From Brevibacillus gelatini (GTDB lineage Bacteria; Bacillota; Bacilli; Brevibacillales; Brevibacillaceae): a stretch of DNA of 62,153 bases. The stretch's first letter is position 1. Every line of letters starts with the position of its first letter. This document shows, one piece after another, positions 25,502 through 34,326 of the stretch. A program made the position numbers and the translations under genes. Below the pieces are notes generated by a model. The model was not told the origin of the DNA. It searched no databases and was given only the letters and a program-made list of their open reading frames with translations. The stretch is from the NCBI RefSeq assembly GCF_003710935.1, contig NZ_RHHS01000029.1, positions 1-62,153 of the forward strand, read 5' to 3'.

Positions 25502-26020
25502 TTGCGCAAGGTGGTAATGTCTTTCGTTATGGCTGGAATGCTTGTGATGGGGGCCGGCGCTGCACATGCGGCAGAGAGTGCGACACTCCAAGACGTAGTC
25601 AGCGAGCTGTATGGCGTCCCTTACAAAGCATCTGGCACGTCCAAAAAGGGCTTTGACTGCTCCGGTTTCACACGCTACGTATTTGATGCGTTAGGTGTAG
25701 ACCTGCCTCACAATTCTGCCGCCCAATATGAATTGGGGACAGCGGTTGCCAAGAAAGACCTGCAGCCTGGAGATCTTGTGTTCTTCAATACAAACGGACG
25801 CAGCATCTCACACGTAGGCATCTACATCGGGAATGGCACATTCGTGCATTCGGAGACTGGCCGCGGCGTCGTCAACACCAAGTTGAACGACCCATACTAC
25901 TGGAGCAAGCGTTATGTTGGCGCCAAGCGCATCAGCATACCTGCTTTGGAAGCGGCAGCCCCGAAAAAGGAAAACGCGGTGCAAGCAGCATCGTTGCCGG
26001 AAAATCAAGCACAAAAGTAG
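25502..26020 (+). CDS. Secreted NlpC/P60 peptidoglycan endopeptidase
   Basis: This 172-residue exported cysteine peptidase has a signal peptide at 1-23 (RKVVMSFVMAGMLVMGAGAAHA) and an NlpC/P60 domain with catalytic C53 in KKGFDCSGF and H104 in ISHVGIYIG. It probably cleaves D-gamma-glutamyl-meso-DAP bonds in stem peptides. The start is taken as TTG at 25502, about ten bases after AAAGGAGC. The in-frame ATG five codons later has a site too close. Control by the c-di-AMP riboswitch links wall hydrolysis to turgor and potassium signalling. Confidence 0.88.
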   Translation: MRKVVMSFVMAGMLVMGAGAAHAAESATLQDVVSELYGVPYKASGTSKKGFDCSGFTRYVFDALGVDLPHNSAAQYELGTAVAKKDLQPGDLVFFNTNGRSISHVGIYIGNGTFVHSETGRGVVNTKLNDPYYWSKRYVGAKRISIPALEAAAPKKENAVQAASLPENQAQK

Positions 26021-26038
26021 TAGTTCGGCAAAAATAAG

Positions 26039-26068
26039 AGCCAGGGACACAGCGTCTCTGGCTTTTTC
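26039..26068 (+). terminator. Terminator of the NlpC/P60 gene
   Basis: AGCCAGGGA pairs with TCTCTGGCT, followed by TTTTTC. Confidence 0.85.
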
Positions 26069-26226
26069 TGACGAAATTTAGGACCAGGTCTAAAGAGGTG
26101 GCCCTACTTATAAGTAATGATGCATGAATAGAAACGGATATTTGCCTTTCTTGCGCGAAAGCATGTTATGATAGACACGATAGTACCTTGTTCACTTATT
26201 AATAGAAGTAACTGGGGGTAATTCCG

Positions 26227-26946
26227 GTGAAAGATCATATTTTAATCGTTGATGACAATCAGGAGATTATTGAGCTGCTTGAAGATATTTTGGAAAACGA
26301 AGGCTTCCGGGTTTCTTCGGCGGAAAGTGGCGAGGACGCGCTTGCCCTGCTCAATCAGGGCGAGCGGCCCAATCTCATTTTGCTCGACATTATGATGCCG
26401 AACATGAGCGGCTATGAGCTTTGCTCGCAAATTCGCCGCGAGTGGGATTTGCCGATTCTTTTTCTCAGCGCGAAAAGCAAGGCGGTAGACAAAGTCGTCG
26501 GCTTTGAAATCGGCGCCGATGATTACATTACGAAGCCGTTTGACACCGAAGAGCTGCTGGCACGCATCCGCGCCCATCTGCGACGCTACGAGCGGATCCG
26601 CAAGCATACCGAGGAGCAGCCGGAAAAAGAGACGTCCAGCTCCCCGATCACCGTCCTGAAGTTCAAGGATTTGGAGATCCACAAGGAAACGTATTCGGTC
26701 TACGTCAGCGGCAAAAAAATTGAGCTGTCCACGAAGGAGTTCCAATTGTTGACGTTTCTCGCAGAAAATGCTGGAATCGTTTTCACGCGGGAACAAATTT
26801 ACGACCGCGTCTGGGGATACGGCTACGGCTCCCTCAACACGGTGACGGTCCACATCAAAAACTTGCGTGAAAAGCTGGAGACAGAGCGACAGTTCATTAA
26901 AACACAATGGGGGACAGGCTACGTATTCATCGGGGAGAAACTGTAG
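26227..26946 (+). CDS. OmpR-family response regulator
   Basis: This 239-residue two-component regulator has a receiver domain with VDDNQ, phospho-acceptor Asp in ILLDIMMPN (near residue 53) and Lys in ITKPFD, and a C-terminal winged helix (LSTKEFQLLTFLAENAGIVFTREQIYDRVWG, then NTVTVHIKNLREKL). GTG start behind GGGGGT. The stop codon is followed at once by the kinase ATG, so the pair is co-translated. The regulon cannot be read from the window. Confidence 0.92.
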   Translation: MKDHILIVDDNQEIIELLEDILENEGFRVSSAESGEDALALLNQGERPNLILLDIMMPNMSGYELCSQIRREWDLPILFLSAKSKAVDKVVGFEIGADDYITKPFDTEELLARIRAHLRRYERIRKHTEEQPEKETSSSPITVLKFKDLEIHKETYSVYVSGKKIELSTKEFQLLTFLAENAGIVFTREQIYDRVWGYGYGSLNTVTVHIKNLREKLETERQFIKTQWGTGYVFIGEKL

Positions 26947-28314
26947 ATGAGCCTGCGCAACAAGCTTTTTCTATCCTTTATCGCCCTGATTACCCTCAAC
27001 ATCCTGCTGTTCAAGTTCGTCTTCCAGGACATCATCATCGAGCAGTTGAAAGACGACCGTCACAACCAGTATCAAGCTGAAAAGGACGCGGCAGAAAAGG
27101 TCCGGCTCAACCAGCTGCTGCTCTCCGGCAATTTCAGGGACCCGATCGAACGTCAGGAGTTGGAGAGGCAGCTGCCAGAAGACGTCATGTACCGGATGGT
27201 CGTGACGGACGCGAACGGCAACACGATTTACCACAGACCGTCACATGCCTACTCCTTGAAGCTGTCGCTCCCTTCCAGCACGAAAAGCGACCTGAAAGTC
27301 GTGGCAGAGTACCATTTTCAGCAGGAGCCTCCCCGTGAAGGTGAAATCGTCGTCTACTTCTACACGGACGAATACGACATGATGGCTACGAAGGGCGTCT
27401 CGATGATGCTCTGGTTTATTTACGGCAGCCTCGTCCTCGTCGGTTTGCTGCTGCTCGCCCTGTTCGTCCGCTGGATTTTGCGCCCGGTCAACGAGCTGGC
27501 CCGCGTCACACAGGAAATCCGCGAAGGCAAACGGCTTGTGACGTTTACGTATCGCTCGCATGACGAGTTCGGGCAGTTGTTCCGCTACTTTGGCGACATG
27601 GTCGACGAGCTGCGCTTTTCCGAAGAAAGGCAATCGGAAATGATCGCCTCCATCGCCCATGATTTTCGCACGCCGCTGACCACGATCAAAGGCTACGCCT
27701 CCTACATCGGCTCCGGCCGGGTCGCAGATTTGGCACGAATTCAGAAGCAAATGGGCAAGATCGAAGTAAAAGTGAACGATCTGGAAAAGCTGCTGGACGA
27801 GTTGCAGGACTTTACCATGCACAACACAGAAGAGGTGCGGCTCAACATCAGCCGCATTCATGTGAAAGGATTTTTGAAAGGAATTATCGAGGACTACCTG
27901 GCGCGGGTAAAGGAAGCTGGCCTGGCGTTTCAATGGAAGCTGCGCGTGTCCAATGAACTGCACATCGAAGCAGATGAAACGAAGCTGCGCCGCGTCATGG
28001 AAAACTTGCTGAACAACGCGATTTATTACAACAAGCCGGATGGCTCCATCCTGGTTACTTGCGACCAGCGGGAAGGACATGTGCTGTTTTCCGTCATAGA
28101 CAAAGGGGAAGGAATCGCAGCCGAAGATTTGCCCAAAATCTTCAACAAGTTTTACCGTGCGGAGAAGTCCCGCAACCGCAACAACGGCGGCACAGGGCTT
28201 GGGCTGACGATCTGCCAGAGCATCGTGCGCCGCCACGGCGGAGAACTCACGGTAATCAGCGAACAGGGAATAGGAAGCAGCTTCTCCTTCACCATTCCCT
28301 TTTATCACCGTTAA
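26947..28314 (+). CDS. Sensor histidine kinase, HAMP-HisKA type
   Basis: This 455-residue membrane kinase has TM1 at about 7-27, an extracellular sensor region to about 150, TM2 at about 155-178, HAMP, and an H-box SIAHDFRTPLTTIKGYASYI. An N-box MENLLNNAIYYNKPDGSI and glycine loops NNGGTGLGLTIC follow. The DFRTPL variant of the usual ELRTPL is typical of one subgroup of Bacillales kinases. It partners with the regulator immediately upstream. The stimulus is unknown. Confidence 0.92.
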   Translation: MSLRNKLFLSFIALITLNILLFKFVFQDIIIEQLKDDRHNQYQAEKDAAEKVRLNQLLLSGNFRDPIERQELERQLPEDVMYRMVVTDANGNTIYHRPSHAYSLKLSLPSSTKSDLKVVAEYHFQQEPPREGEIVVYFYTDEYDMMATKGVSMMLWFIYGSLVLVGLLLLALFVRWILRPVNELARVTQEIREGKRLVTFTYRSHDEFGQLFRYFGDMVDELRFSEERQSEMIASIAHDFRTPLTTIKGYASYIGSGRVADLARIQKQMGKIEVKVNDLEKLLDELQDFTMHNTEEVRLNISRIHVKGFLKGIIEDYLARVKEAGLAFQWKLRVSNELHIEADETKLRRVMENLLNNAIYYNKPDGSILVTCDQREGHVLFSVIDKGEGIAAEDLPKIFNKFYRAEKSRNRNNGGTGLGLTICQSIVRRHGGELTVISEQGIGSSFSFTIPFYHR

Positions 28315-28470
28315 ATTTATATAGGTTTATTCACAGTTAATTTATTTTTTATATTTCTCTGCTAAGGTATTTATCATAAGCATGTTGCTTTCAGTGATAA
28401 ATAACCCCCAGTTCGGTATCTGAGACATCACGGTGAAACCGTAGTGCAAGGATGCCTCTTTTTTTTTGCC

Positions 28471-29814
28471 TTATTCCCGCTTTTCCAGGCGCATCGGCAG
28501 TCCGTTTTTCGGACGCAGGGTAACGAGCGGCTCCGGCTCCACTACTTGTCCTGGCTGTGCCAGCCGCAGGCGGTAGCGCTGCGCGATCGTCGCCAAAAGC
28601 AGGGCAGCCTCCATCAGGGCGAAGTTGTTCCCGATACAAATCCTTGGCCCTCCCCCAAACGGAAAATAGGCATACGTCGGGATGCGTTTCAACAGATCGC
28701 CCGCGAACCGCTCCGGAACAAACTCATCCGGCTGCTCGTAGTAGCGCTCCAGACGATGCATGACAAACTGGCTCATCATCAGCGTATCGCCGGGCTGGTA
28801 CGTATACTCGCCGATTGTTACCTCTTTTACCACTTCCCGATTGATCGTCCAGGCTGCCGGGTACAGTCGCAGCGTTTCCGAGATGATGAGATTCGTGTAG
28901 GGGAGCTTTGGCAAATCTTCAACCGTAGGCAGTCTGCCTGCCAATACTGTTGCTAGTTCCTCGTGCAGCTTGGCCTCAACCTGCGGATGAGTCGCCAGCA
29001 AATAAAAGATCCATGACATTGTGTTCGCTGTCGTCTCGTGACCCGCCACAAAAATCGTCATGACCTCGTCCCGCACCTGCTCGTCTGTCATCCCTTGGCC
29101 GTCGTCCTCATCCCGCGCCGCGAGCAGCATTCCCAACAAATCGTCCTGCCTGCCGTCCTGGCTGTTGCGCCGCTCTTCAATCAGGGAAAAAATCGTTTTG
29201 TCCAGCGTTTCATTCGATTCCACAAACTGTCGATTGCTTTTTGTCGGAACCGACAACGGAATGTCGATAAAGGAGGAAGCTTTGTTCGCCACATATTTCA
29301 GTCCGACGTCGATCGCATGTCCGATTTTGTCGGCCCCCTCCTTGATGCTTTTGCCAAACATCGTTTCGGTAATGATCGCCAGCGTCACCCGCATCATGTC
29401 ATCGTGGATGTCGCGGACTTCTCCTGCTTTCCACTCCTCCATCAACTCGACAGCCTGGCGCACCATCACCTGACCGTAACTGGCGATCCGCTCCCGGTGA
29501 AAAGCCGGCTGCATCAGTCTGCGTTGGCGCATGTGTTTCTGGCCTTCGCTGGTAAGTATCCCGTCACCGACTACGGCTCTGGCTACCTGCAAGCCTTTTC
29601 CCTTTTTGAAATGGTCTTGTTTGGTCACGAGCACTTCCTTGATCTGGTCGGGATTGGTCAGCAAATAGACATGCCTTTTCGGACCAAAGCGAAAGTGTAC
29701 GACATCGCCATACTCGGCAACGGCGTTGCGGAGAAACTGCAACGGGTCTTTGCGAAAAGCAAGCAAATTGCCGGAGATCGGCAAGCCGCGTGGTCCTTGA
29801 ACTGTCACACCCAT
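28471..29814 (-). CDS. Cytochrome P450
   Basis: This 447-residue heme monooxygenase has an I-helix oxygen-binding motif FVAGHETTANTMS (near 245), K-helix ETLR and heme-ligand loop FPFGGGPRICIGNNFA with Cys 393. It has no N-terminal membrane anchor and is soluble in the bacterial manner. It needs a separate redox partner, and none is encoded nearby. The sequence resembles fatty-acid- or terpenoid-oxidising bacterial P450s (CYP102/CYP4-like), but the substrate cannot be assigned. Single gene. Confidence 0.93.
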   Translation of the reverse strand: MGVTVQGPRGLPISGNLLAFRKDPLQFLRNAVAEYGDVVHFRFGPKRHVYLLTNPDQIKEVLVTKQDHFKKGKGLQVARAVVGDGILTSEGQKHMRQRRLMQPAFHRERIASYGQVMVRQAVELMEEWKAGEVRDIHDDMMRVTLAIITETMFGKSIKEGADKIGHAIDVGLKYVANKASSFIDIPLSVPTKSNRQFVESNETLDKTIFSLIEERRNSQDGRQDDLLGMLLAARDEDDGQGMTDEQVRDEVMTIFVAGHETTANTMSWIFYLLATHPQVEAKLHEELATVLAGRLPTVEDLPKLPYTNLIISETLRLYPAAWTINREVVKEVTIGEYTYQPGDTLMMSQFVMHRLERYYEQPDEFVPERFAGDLLKRIPTYAYFPFGGGPRICIGNNFALMEAALLLATIAQRYRLRLAQPGQVVEPEPLVTLRPKNGLPMRLEKRE

Positions 29815-29883
29815 GGAACGAACTCCCCCTTATGTGTTTCGATTGAGTTACCGATAGTATCCGGCATGAAAAGGAGTTTATGC

Positions 29884-29917
29884 GAAAAAAAAGCCACCCG
29901 ACAGCATCAGGTGGCGA
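29884..29917 (-). terminator. bioY terminator
   Basis: On the minus strand CGCCACCT pairs with GGTGGC, followed by a run of eight T residues. Confidence 0.85.
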
Positions 29918-29932
29918 AAAGGTGTACCGTTG

Positions 29933-30496
29933 TTATCGTGCGACAGGCTGCTCCACGCGCAGCAGACGAGAGGCGATCAACCGCTCCCGGACTTTGATGC
30001 CGATCAGCGCGGCGAGCACCGCCTTGATAACGCCTACGACCAAAAATGGCGTAGCGCCGAAAGCAACAGCTTTGTCCCACGGAATATCCAGCACGTATTT
30101 GAGCTGGACGCAACCGAAGGCGAGCGTCACAAACATACCGATGATGTTGGCGACGACCGCATGTTTCAAGGTAAAGCCGAACTTTTCCAAATAAAGGCCT
30201 GTCACAAAGGCAGTAACGATAAAGCCGAAAATGTAACCGCCTGTTTTGCCGACCAAGACTTGCAGCCCGCCGCTCGCTTCGGAAAAGACAGGCAAGCCAA
30301 CCGCTCCAAGCAGCACGTAAATCAACAGAGCGAGTGTACCGTAGCGGCTGCCCAGGATCGTCGCGGTCAAGCCAACCGCAAGCGTCTGTCCGGTGATCGG
30401 AACGAGCGGCAGCGGAATCGTCACCTGGGAAAGCACAGCCGTGACAGCGGCAAAAATGGCAGAAAGCAAGAGCCATCTCAAACGTTCGTTTCTCAT
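29933..30496 (-). CDS. bioY: Biotin transporter BioY (ECF S component)
   Basis: This 187-residue protein has six TM helices and the BioY family signature: PLPLVPITGQTLAVGLTATILGSRYG (about 29-54), YVLLGAVGLPVFSEASGGLQVL and GKTGGYIFGF. It captures biotin at the membrane and may work with a shared ECF energising module, which is not encoded here. A BirA box directly upstream indicates repression when biotin is plentiful. The ATG follows GGAGG. Confidence 0.95.
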   Translation of the reverse strand: MRNERLRWLLLSAIFAAVTAVLSQVTIPLPLVPITGQTLAVGLTATILGSRYGTLALLIYVLLGAVGLPVFSEASGGLQVLVGKTGGYIFGFIVTAFVTGLYLEKFGFTLKHAVVANIIGMFVTLAFGCVQLKYVLDIPWDKAVAFGATPFLVVGVIKAVLAALIGIKVRERLIASRLLRVEQPVAR

Positions 30497-30511
30497 GCGT
30501 AGTAGCCTCCA

Positions 30512-30543
30512 ATGTTAACTAAAAATATAATAAGGTTAACAAA
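30512..30543 (-). promoter_or_regulatory. BirA operator upstream of bioY
   Basis: On the minus strand TTGTTAAC, 15 bases, GTTAACAT. This matches the Gram-positive BirA box (TTGTTAAC-N15-GTTAACAA) with one mismatch and lies just before the bioY ribosome site. Confidence 0.88.
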
Positions 30544-30575
30544 ATGATAATACGCATGAGTCTAAATGTAAATCC

Positions 30576-31139
30576 CTATGTTTGATCGACGTAGTTTTGC
30601 AGACCGGCAAGCGATTGAATCGTGTGCTCGATCAACAGCCGCAGGTCTTCGATGTTTCCTTCGTCGATCTTGCGATGAAAGTCCAGCGTCACACGGTTTT
30701 CCCAGCTTTGCGGCGGCCATTCGATCCGATGCTCCGGCAGCTTCGCCGACAGTGTCTGGGTAATGAACGGACGCTGCCCCCAAATGTCGTTGAGAATCGT
30801 TGTAATTTCTTTTGCCCTGTCTGGAATGTCGCCGGGACCTTCCAATTGCATGTAAAAATGAATGCAGATCGTACAGCCGATATGCTCCACGAGCGGCGTT
30901 TCCAGTTGTTCTGCGGCTATGTCGCCCAGACTCGTGCGCAACTGCATTTGCGCCCGCACAGCACGTTCGTTTTCCGCCTGCCCGGCCAGCTTGAAGTCAA
31001 TCTGAAACAAACGTTGGAACGTCGCCATATCCATGACGTCCGACCGATTGGTAATCGTGATCGCCCCGTCAAAATCGCGGTCGTACACCGCGCCTTCCAG
31101 CACCACTCTGATATTGTCAAATACCAGCGGATGAAACAT
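30576..31139 (-). CDS. Conserved hypothetical protein
   Basis: This 187-residue soluble protein is not assigned to a family I can name. It starts MFHPLVFDNIRVVLEGAVYDRDFDG and contains VEHIGCTICIHFYMQLEGPGD, then a C-terminal WENRVTLDFHRKIDEGNIEDLRLLIEHTI. It has mixed alpha/beta character with no TM segment or signal peptide. The ATG at 31139 follows AAAAGGAGGG with good spacing, so it is well translated. It lies upstream of bioY on the same strand but is separated from it by the BirA box. Confidence 0.65.
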   Translation of the reverse strand: MFHPLVFDNIRVVLEGAVYDRDFDGAITITNRSDVMDMATFQRLFQIDFKLAGQAENERAVRAQMQLRTSLGDIAAEQLETPLVEHIGCTICIHFYMQLEGPGDIPDRAKEITTILNDIWGQRPFITQTLSAKLPEHRIEWPPQSWENRVTLDFHRKIDEGNIEDLRLLIEHTIQSLAGLQNYVDQT

Positions 31140-31318
31140 GGGGTGCCCTCCTTTTGTTCTCACTGCCTGAACCTGTGTATATGACAGGCCACGTTTGGTT
31201 TTCTGTCACTAGCATGCCTGCTTTTTTGCGCATTTGCAAGCCAGAACAGACTTCCCCATAGCGAAAAGCGCTCCGGGAGTGGTACCATGGGAGGGAACCA
31301 ACGTCAGAGGTGACAAAC

Positions 31319-31624
31319 ATGTTTCTCATCGGAATTTTAGTCGTGGTTGCGATTTTCGCTGAAATTTTTCACCGCTTGAACCCGTGGAAAAAGCCGGAGC
31401 CTGCCTACGAGGAGCTGGTCGCGCAAATCAAGGAAGCGGATTGGTACAGAGAGCTTGCCCGCGACGAGGCATGCCGCCATGTGCTGGAAAACGATCCGCA
31501 CGTCCAGGCCTACTACGCCAGCACCTACGAAGCCCAGCGCTTGCTGGCACAGGAGGGCTTCCAGCTCGGCCTGATTGACTACGTCAAGGAACAGGCTGCC
31601 AAGTCCCAGGCCAAATCACATTGA
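31319..31624 (+). CDS. Small membrane-anchored hypothetical protein
   Basis: This 101-residue protein has one N-terminal TM helix (MFLIGILVVVAIFAEIFHRL) and a charged helical cytosolic domain (YEELVAQIKEADWYRELARDEACRHVLENDP). The start ATG at 31319 is supported by AGAGGTGA, and an upstream GTG overlaps that site. The family is not recognised. Single gene with its own terminator. Confidence 0.65.
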   Translation: MFLIGILVVVAIFAEIFHRLNPWKKPEPAYEELVAQIKEADWYRELARDEACRHVLENDPHVQAYYASTYEAQRLLAQEGFQLGLIDYVKEQAAKSQAKSH

Positions 31625-31630
31625 ACGGCG

Positions 31631-31663
31631 AAAAGCCGCTGCTTTTCTGGCAACGGCTTTTTT
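31631..31663 (+). terminator. Terminator
   Basis: AAAAGCCG pairs with CGGCTTTTTT after the stop codon at 31624. Confidence 0.85.
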
Positions 31664-31674
31664 GGTGTGAAAAC

Positions 31675-31715
31675 AAAAAAGGCATACCCACTGGCTGCAA
31701 CCGTTTTGGTATACC
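31675..31715 (-). terminator. Terminator of the YhfH-like gene
   Basis: On the minus strand GGTATACC pairs with GGTATGCC, followed by TTTTTTG. Confidence 0.7.
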
Positions 31716-31738
31716 TGTTTCAAACTGTATTCATCTGC

Positions 31739-31900
31739 TTACCGTTTTTTGTGGTAGTGTTTGTAGGCGTCGTAGGATGCCTGCTCCTGGCAAGTGAAGC
31801 ATTCGGTCGCGTAAGATTCAGCCTGCTCGTTGATGATCTGGCCGCAGGCAGCGCAGCATTTTGCTTCGAGATTGCGGAAAAAAGTAGTGATTGGCGTCAT
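31739..31900 (-). CDS. YhfH-like tiny zinc-ribbon protein
   Basis: This 53-residue ORF starts MTPITTFFRNLEAKCCAACG and has a second cysteine pair, CFTC, giving a C-x2-C...C-x2-C zinc ribbon. The layout (TxFFRNL, CxxCG, EQxExY, CxxC) matches the Bacillus YhfH family. GGGGGG precedes the ATG and a terminator follows the stop. The function is unknown. Upstream lie unusual repeated motifs (31933-31976) that may control it. Confidence 0.75.
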   Translation of the reverse strand: MTPITTFFRNLEAKCCAACGQIINEQAESYATECFTCQEQASYDAYKHYHKKR

Positions 31901-31932
31901 GATTATAACCCCCCGTGTGTTGTTATCTGTAT

Positions 31933-31976
31933 TGTATTACAACAGAACCTGTTTTATAAAAGTTTGTTATAATACA
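31933..31976. promoter_or_regulatory. Operator-like inverted repeat TGTTRTAAYACA
   Basis: TGTATTACAACA (31933-31944) and TGTTATAATACA (31965-31976) are inverted copies with one mismatch, 20 bases apart. They lie upstream of the YhfH-like gene and downstream of ilvA's end. A third copy, TGTTGTAACACA, is at 32065-32076, exactly 100 bases after the second. The regulator is unknown. Confidence 0.4.
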
Positions 31977-32082
31977 TTACGCCGCACTATCTCCTTCTCT
32001 CGCTCAAATGCTCCTGAATGCTCCCTTTTTCGCTGTATTCATACATTTTTGCAAATCCATCATCTGTTGTAACACAACGTTC

Positions 32083-33330
32083 TTAAATCAACAGGTTAAA
32101 CAAATACGGATCGTTGGTGATCTCGACATAGCGGATGCCGTGCTGCTTCATCCGGCTAATCAGCGGCTGGTAGTCCTCCTGGCATTTCATTTCGATGCCG
32201 ACGAGCGCCGGGCCGTTTTCCTTGTTGTTTTTCTTCGTGTACTCAAAGCGCGTGATGTCATCATGCGGGCCGAGCACCTTTTCCATGAACTCGCGCAAAG
32301 CTCCGGCGCGCTGCGGGAAATTGATGATGAAATAATGCTTCAAGCCTTCGTGCAGCAAGGAGCGCTCCTTGATTTCCTGCATCCGGTCAATATCGTTGTT
32401 TCCGCCGCTAATGATACAGACGACGTTTTTGCCCGCGATCTGCTCCTTGTAGTAGTCGAGCGCGGCAATCGACAGCGCCCCGGCAGGCTCGACCACAATC
32501 GCGCTGCTGTTGTACAGCTCCAGAATCGTCGTACATACTTTGCCCTCCGGCACCAGCACGATGTCGCTCAGCACGTCGCGGCAAATGCTCATCGTCAACT
32601 GCCCGACTTGCTTGACTGCCGCTCCGTCCACGAACTTGTCGATCTCATCGAGCGTCACCACATCATCATTCTCCAACGCTGCTTTCATCGAGGCTGCTCC
32701 CGCCGGCTCCACCCCGATGATCTGCGTGTCCGGGCTGATCCCTTTTACATACGTACCAACCCCTGCCGCCAGACCGCCGCCGCCGATGCTCATGAACACG
32801 AAATCGGCAGGCTCCTCCAGATCGTTCATGATTTCCAGCCCTACTGTCCCCTGCCCTGCTACCACCAGCGGATCGTCGAACGGATGGACAAACGTCCGGT
32901 CTTCCTGGAGGCAATATTTCATCGCTTCTGCGTAGGAGTCGTCAAATGTATCCCCGATCAGCACGACCTCCACATACGAGCCACCGAAGCGTTTTACCTG
33001 GGAAACTTTTTGGCGCGGGGTTGTCGTCGGCATGAAAATCGTGCCCCGGATTTGCAAATGCTGGCACGAATACGCGACCCCTTGCGCGTGGTTGCCCGCA
33101 CTGGCACACACCACGCCGCGCTCGCGCTCTTCTGCGGACAAGCTGCGGATGAAATGGTACGCCCCGCGAATTTTAAAGGAGCGGACGACCTGCAAATCCT
33201 CCCGCTTCAAATAGACGTTGCAGCCGTAGCGCTCGGACAGCACGTTGTTTTTTTGCAGCGGTGTCTTCTCCACTACGTCTTTCAATCCGTGGTTGGCCAC
33301 CACAATATCTTCTACTCTCACTGTATGCAT
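32083..33330 (-). CDS. ilvA: Threonine ammonia-lyase IlvA
   Basis: This 415-residue PLP enzyme deaminates threonine to 2-oxobutanoate, the first committed step to isoleucine. The PLP lysine is in VVRSFKIRGAYHF. Substrate and cofactor loops ASAGNHAQGVAY, SIGGGGLAAG and ISGGNND are present. A single C-terminal ACT-like regulatory segment (HYFIINFPQRAGALREFM to the end) marks the short Bacillus-type form. The ATG at 33330 follows GGGAGGAGCC. A T-box leader with an isoleucine specifier and a consensus promoter lie upstream, so it is induced by uncharged tRNA-Ile. Confidence 0.95.
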   Translation of the reverse strand: MHTVRVEDIVVANHGLKDVVEKTPLQKNNVLSERYGCNVYLKREDLQVVRSFKIRGAYHFIRSLSAEERERGVVCASAGNHAQGVAYSCQHLQIRGTIFMPTTTPRQKVSQVKRFGGSYVEVVLIGDTFDDSYAEAMKYCLQEDRTFVHPFDDPLVVAGQGTVGLEIMNDLEEPADFVFMSIGGGGLAAGVGTYVKGISPDTQIIGVEPAGAASMKAALENDDVVTLDEIDKFVDGAAVKQVGQLTMSICRDVLSDIVLVPEGKVCTTILELYNSSAIVVEPAGALSIAALDYYKEQIAGKNVVCIISGGNNDIDRMQEIKERSLLHEGLKHYFIINFPQRAGALREFMEKVLGPHDDITRFEYTKKNNKENGPALVGIEMKCQEDYQPLISRMKQHGIRYVEITNDPYLFNLLI

Positions 33331-33371
33331 AGCTCTCTGGCTCCTCCCAAACGTTGGTTGTCTCTTTTTTA

Positions 33372-33708
33372 TGAAAAAAAGCCTCCGCCTCGCCAGCAGC
33401 GCTTGGTTTGCGCACGGCTGGCTGAGGCGAAGGCATCGCGGTACCACTCAGCTTCTCTGTCTTCCTCACGAAAAACAGACTTGAGAGAAGTTCCACATGG
33501 GAACTCCCGTCCGGTAACGGAGACGAATCCGTTGTCCTCTACTCACAGCCCGGCAATGGGGCGGCTTTCAAGAACACTGCTCCAAGGTGATTTTCAAAAC
33601 AGGCTGGGCGACCGTTCTTTCAGCACGGGGAACGGCTCTCTGCACGCTGCTCTCTGCTTCTACTCTTCCTTTTCAACGCAACGAATAACAAACTATTCAA
33701 ATTATTAG
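33372..33708 (-). ncRNA. T-box leader of ilvA (Ile specifier)
   Basis: On the minus strand the leader contains the T-box TGGTACCGCG (33446-33437). A long GC-rich terminator stem (GCCTTCGCCTCAGCC / GGCGGAGGC) ends in seven T residues at about 33372. Stem I includes the AGAGAG and CACCTTGGAGC landmarks. The triplet ATC (33591-33589) sits in the GAAA-ATC-ACC context of the specifier loop, so tRNA-Ile is the likely ligand. Confidence 0.92.
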
Positions 33709-33714
33709 TTACAA

Positions 33715-33743
33715 ATTATAATGCGACTCTGTTTTCTTGTCAA
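33715..33743 (-). promoter_or_regulatory. ilvA promoter, perfect sigma-A consensus
   Basis: On the minus strand TTGACA, exactly 17 bases, TATAAT. It fires into the T-box leader. Confidence 0.9.
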
Positions 33744-33764
33744 ACGTACTCTTTTCGCCTAGCA

Positions 33765-33800
33765 AAAAAGAGAAAGCTCACACTCGGGTGACTTTCTCCT
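33765..33800 (-). terminator. Terminator
   Basis: On the minus strand GAGAAAG pairs with CTTTCTC, followed by TTTTTTG, after the gene ending at 33822. Confidence 0.85.
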
Positions 33801-33821
33801 GCTTTTTGCTATGTGGCAGTT

Positions 33822-34163
33822 TTAAACCGCTTCGTAGATAGCTTCGTAACGCTTGCCAATCTCTTCGTCGCTCAAACCAGCTTCACGCAGACGGACGATC
33901 AGCGCATTTGCCCAAATCTCGGAGCGTTGCGCCATTTTCGCATATTTTTTCGCTTCCTTCAATTTGCGCTTGGCACGATCCTCGCCGTTCGATTTGAGGT
34001 TGTCGAGGATAAACAGCATGTGCATCGTGTCATTCTCGTTCAGCTCTTTCCAGTTATCGTTCAGAAACGCGACTACTTTTTTGTAGTAGCCATCAAACTC
34101 TTCAAAAGAAATTTCGGTATCCATGTTGAGGTATTCTTTCATTTTGTCAAACAGCTCTTGCAT
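33822..34163 (-). CDS. Conserved hypothetical helical protein
   Basis: This 113-residue soluble, all-helical, charged protein begins MQELFDKMKEYLNMDTEISFEEFDGYYKKV and ends LREAGLSDEEIGKRYEAIYEAV. No family or motif is recognised. It is a monocistronic gene with a clear terminator. The ribosome site upstream is modest (GAGGGAG), consistent with translation from this ATG. Confidence 0.65.
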   Translation of the reverse strand: MQELFDKMKEYLNMDTEISFEEFDGYYKKVVAFLNDNWKELNENDTMHMLFILDNLKSNGEDRAKRKLKEAKKYAKMAQRSEIWANALIVRLREAGLSDEEIGKRYEAIYEAV

Positions 34164-34326
34164 CTAGCGTCACAACTCCCTCAGTATTCTCCGCACTATT
34201 ATAACAAAAACAAGGCTGCACAGGAAGTTTCCATTATTTGTGAGCGAAAGCGCCCGGCCCCCATGCAACAAGTCTCGCAATCAACTATAATGAAAAGATA
34301 CTGAAACACCCTGAGGAGAACAAAAG

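Noticed and set aside
28330..28465. Possible terminator after the two-component system at 26227-28314
   Set aside because: A short ACGGT/ACCGT stem with a distant T run was seen, but pairing is too weak to call.
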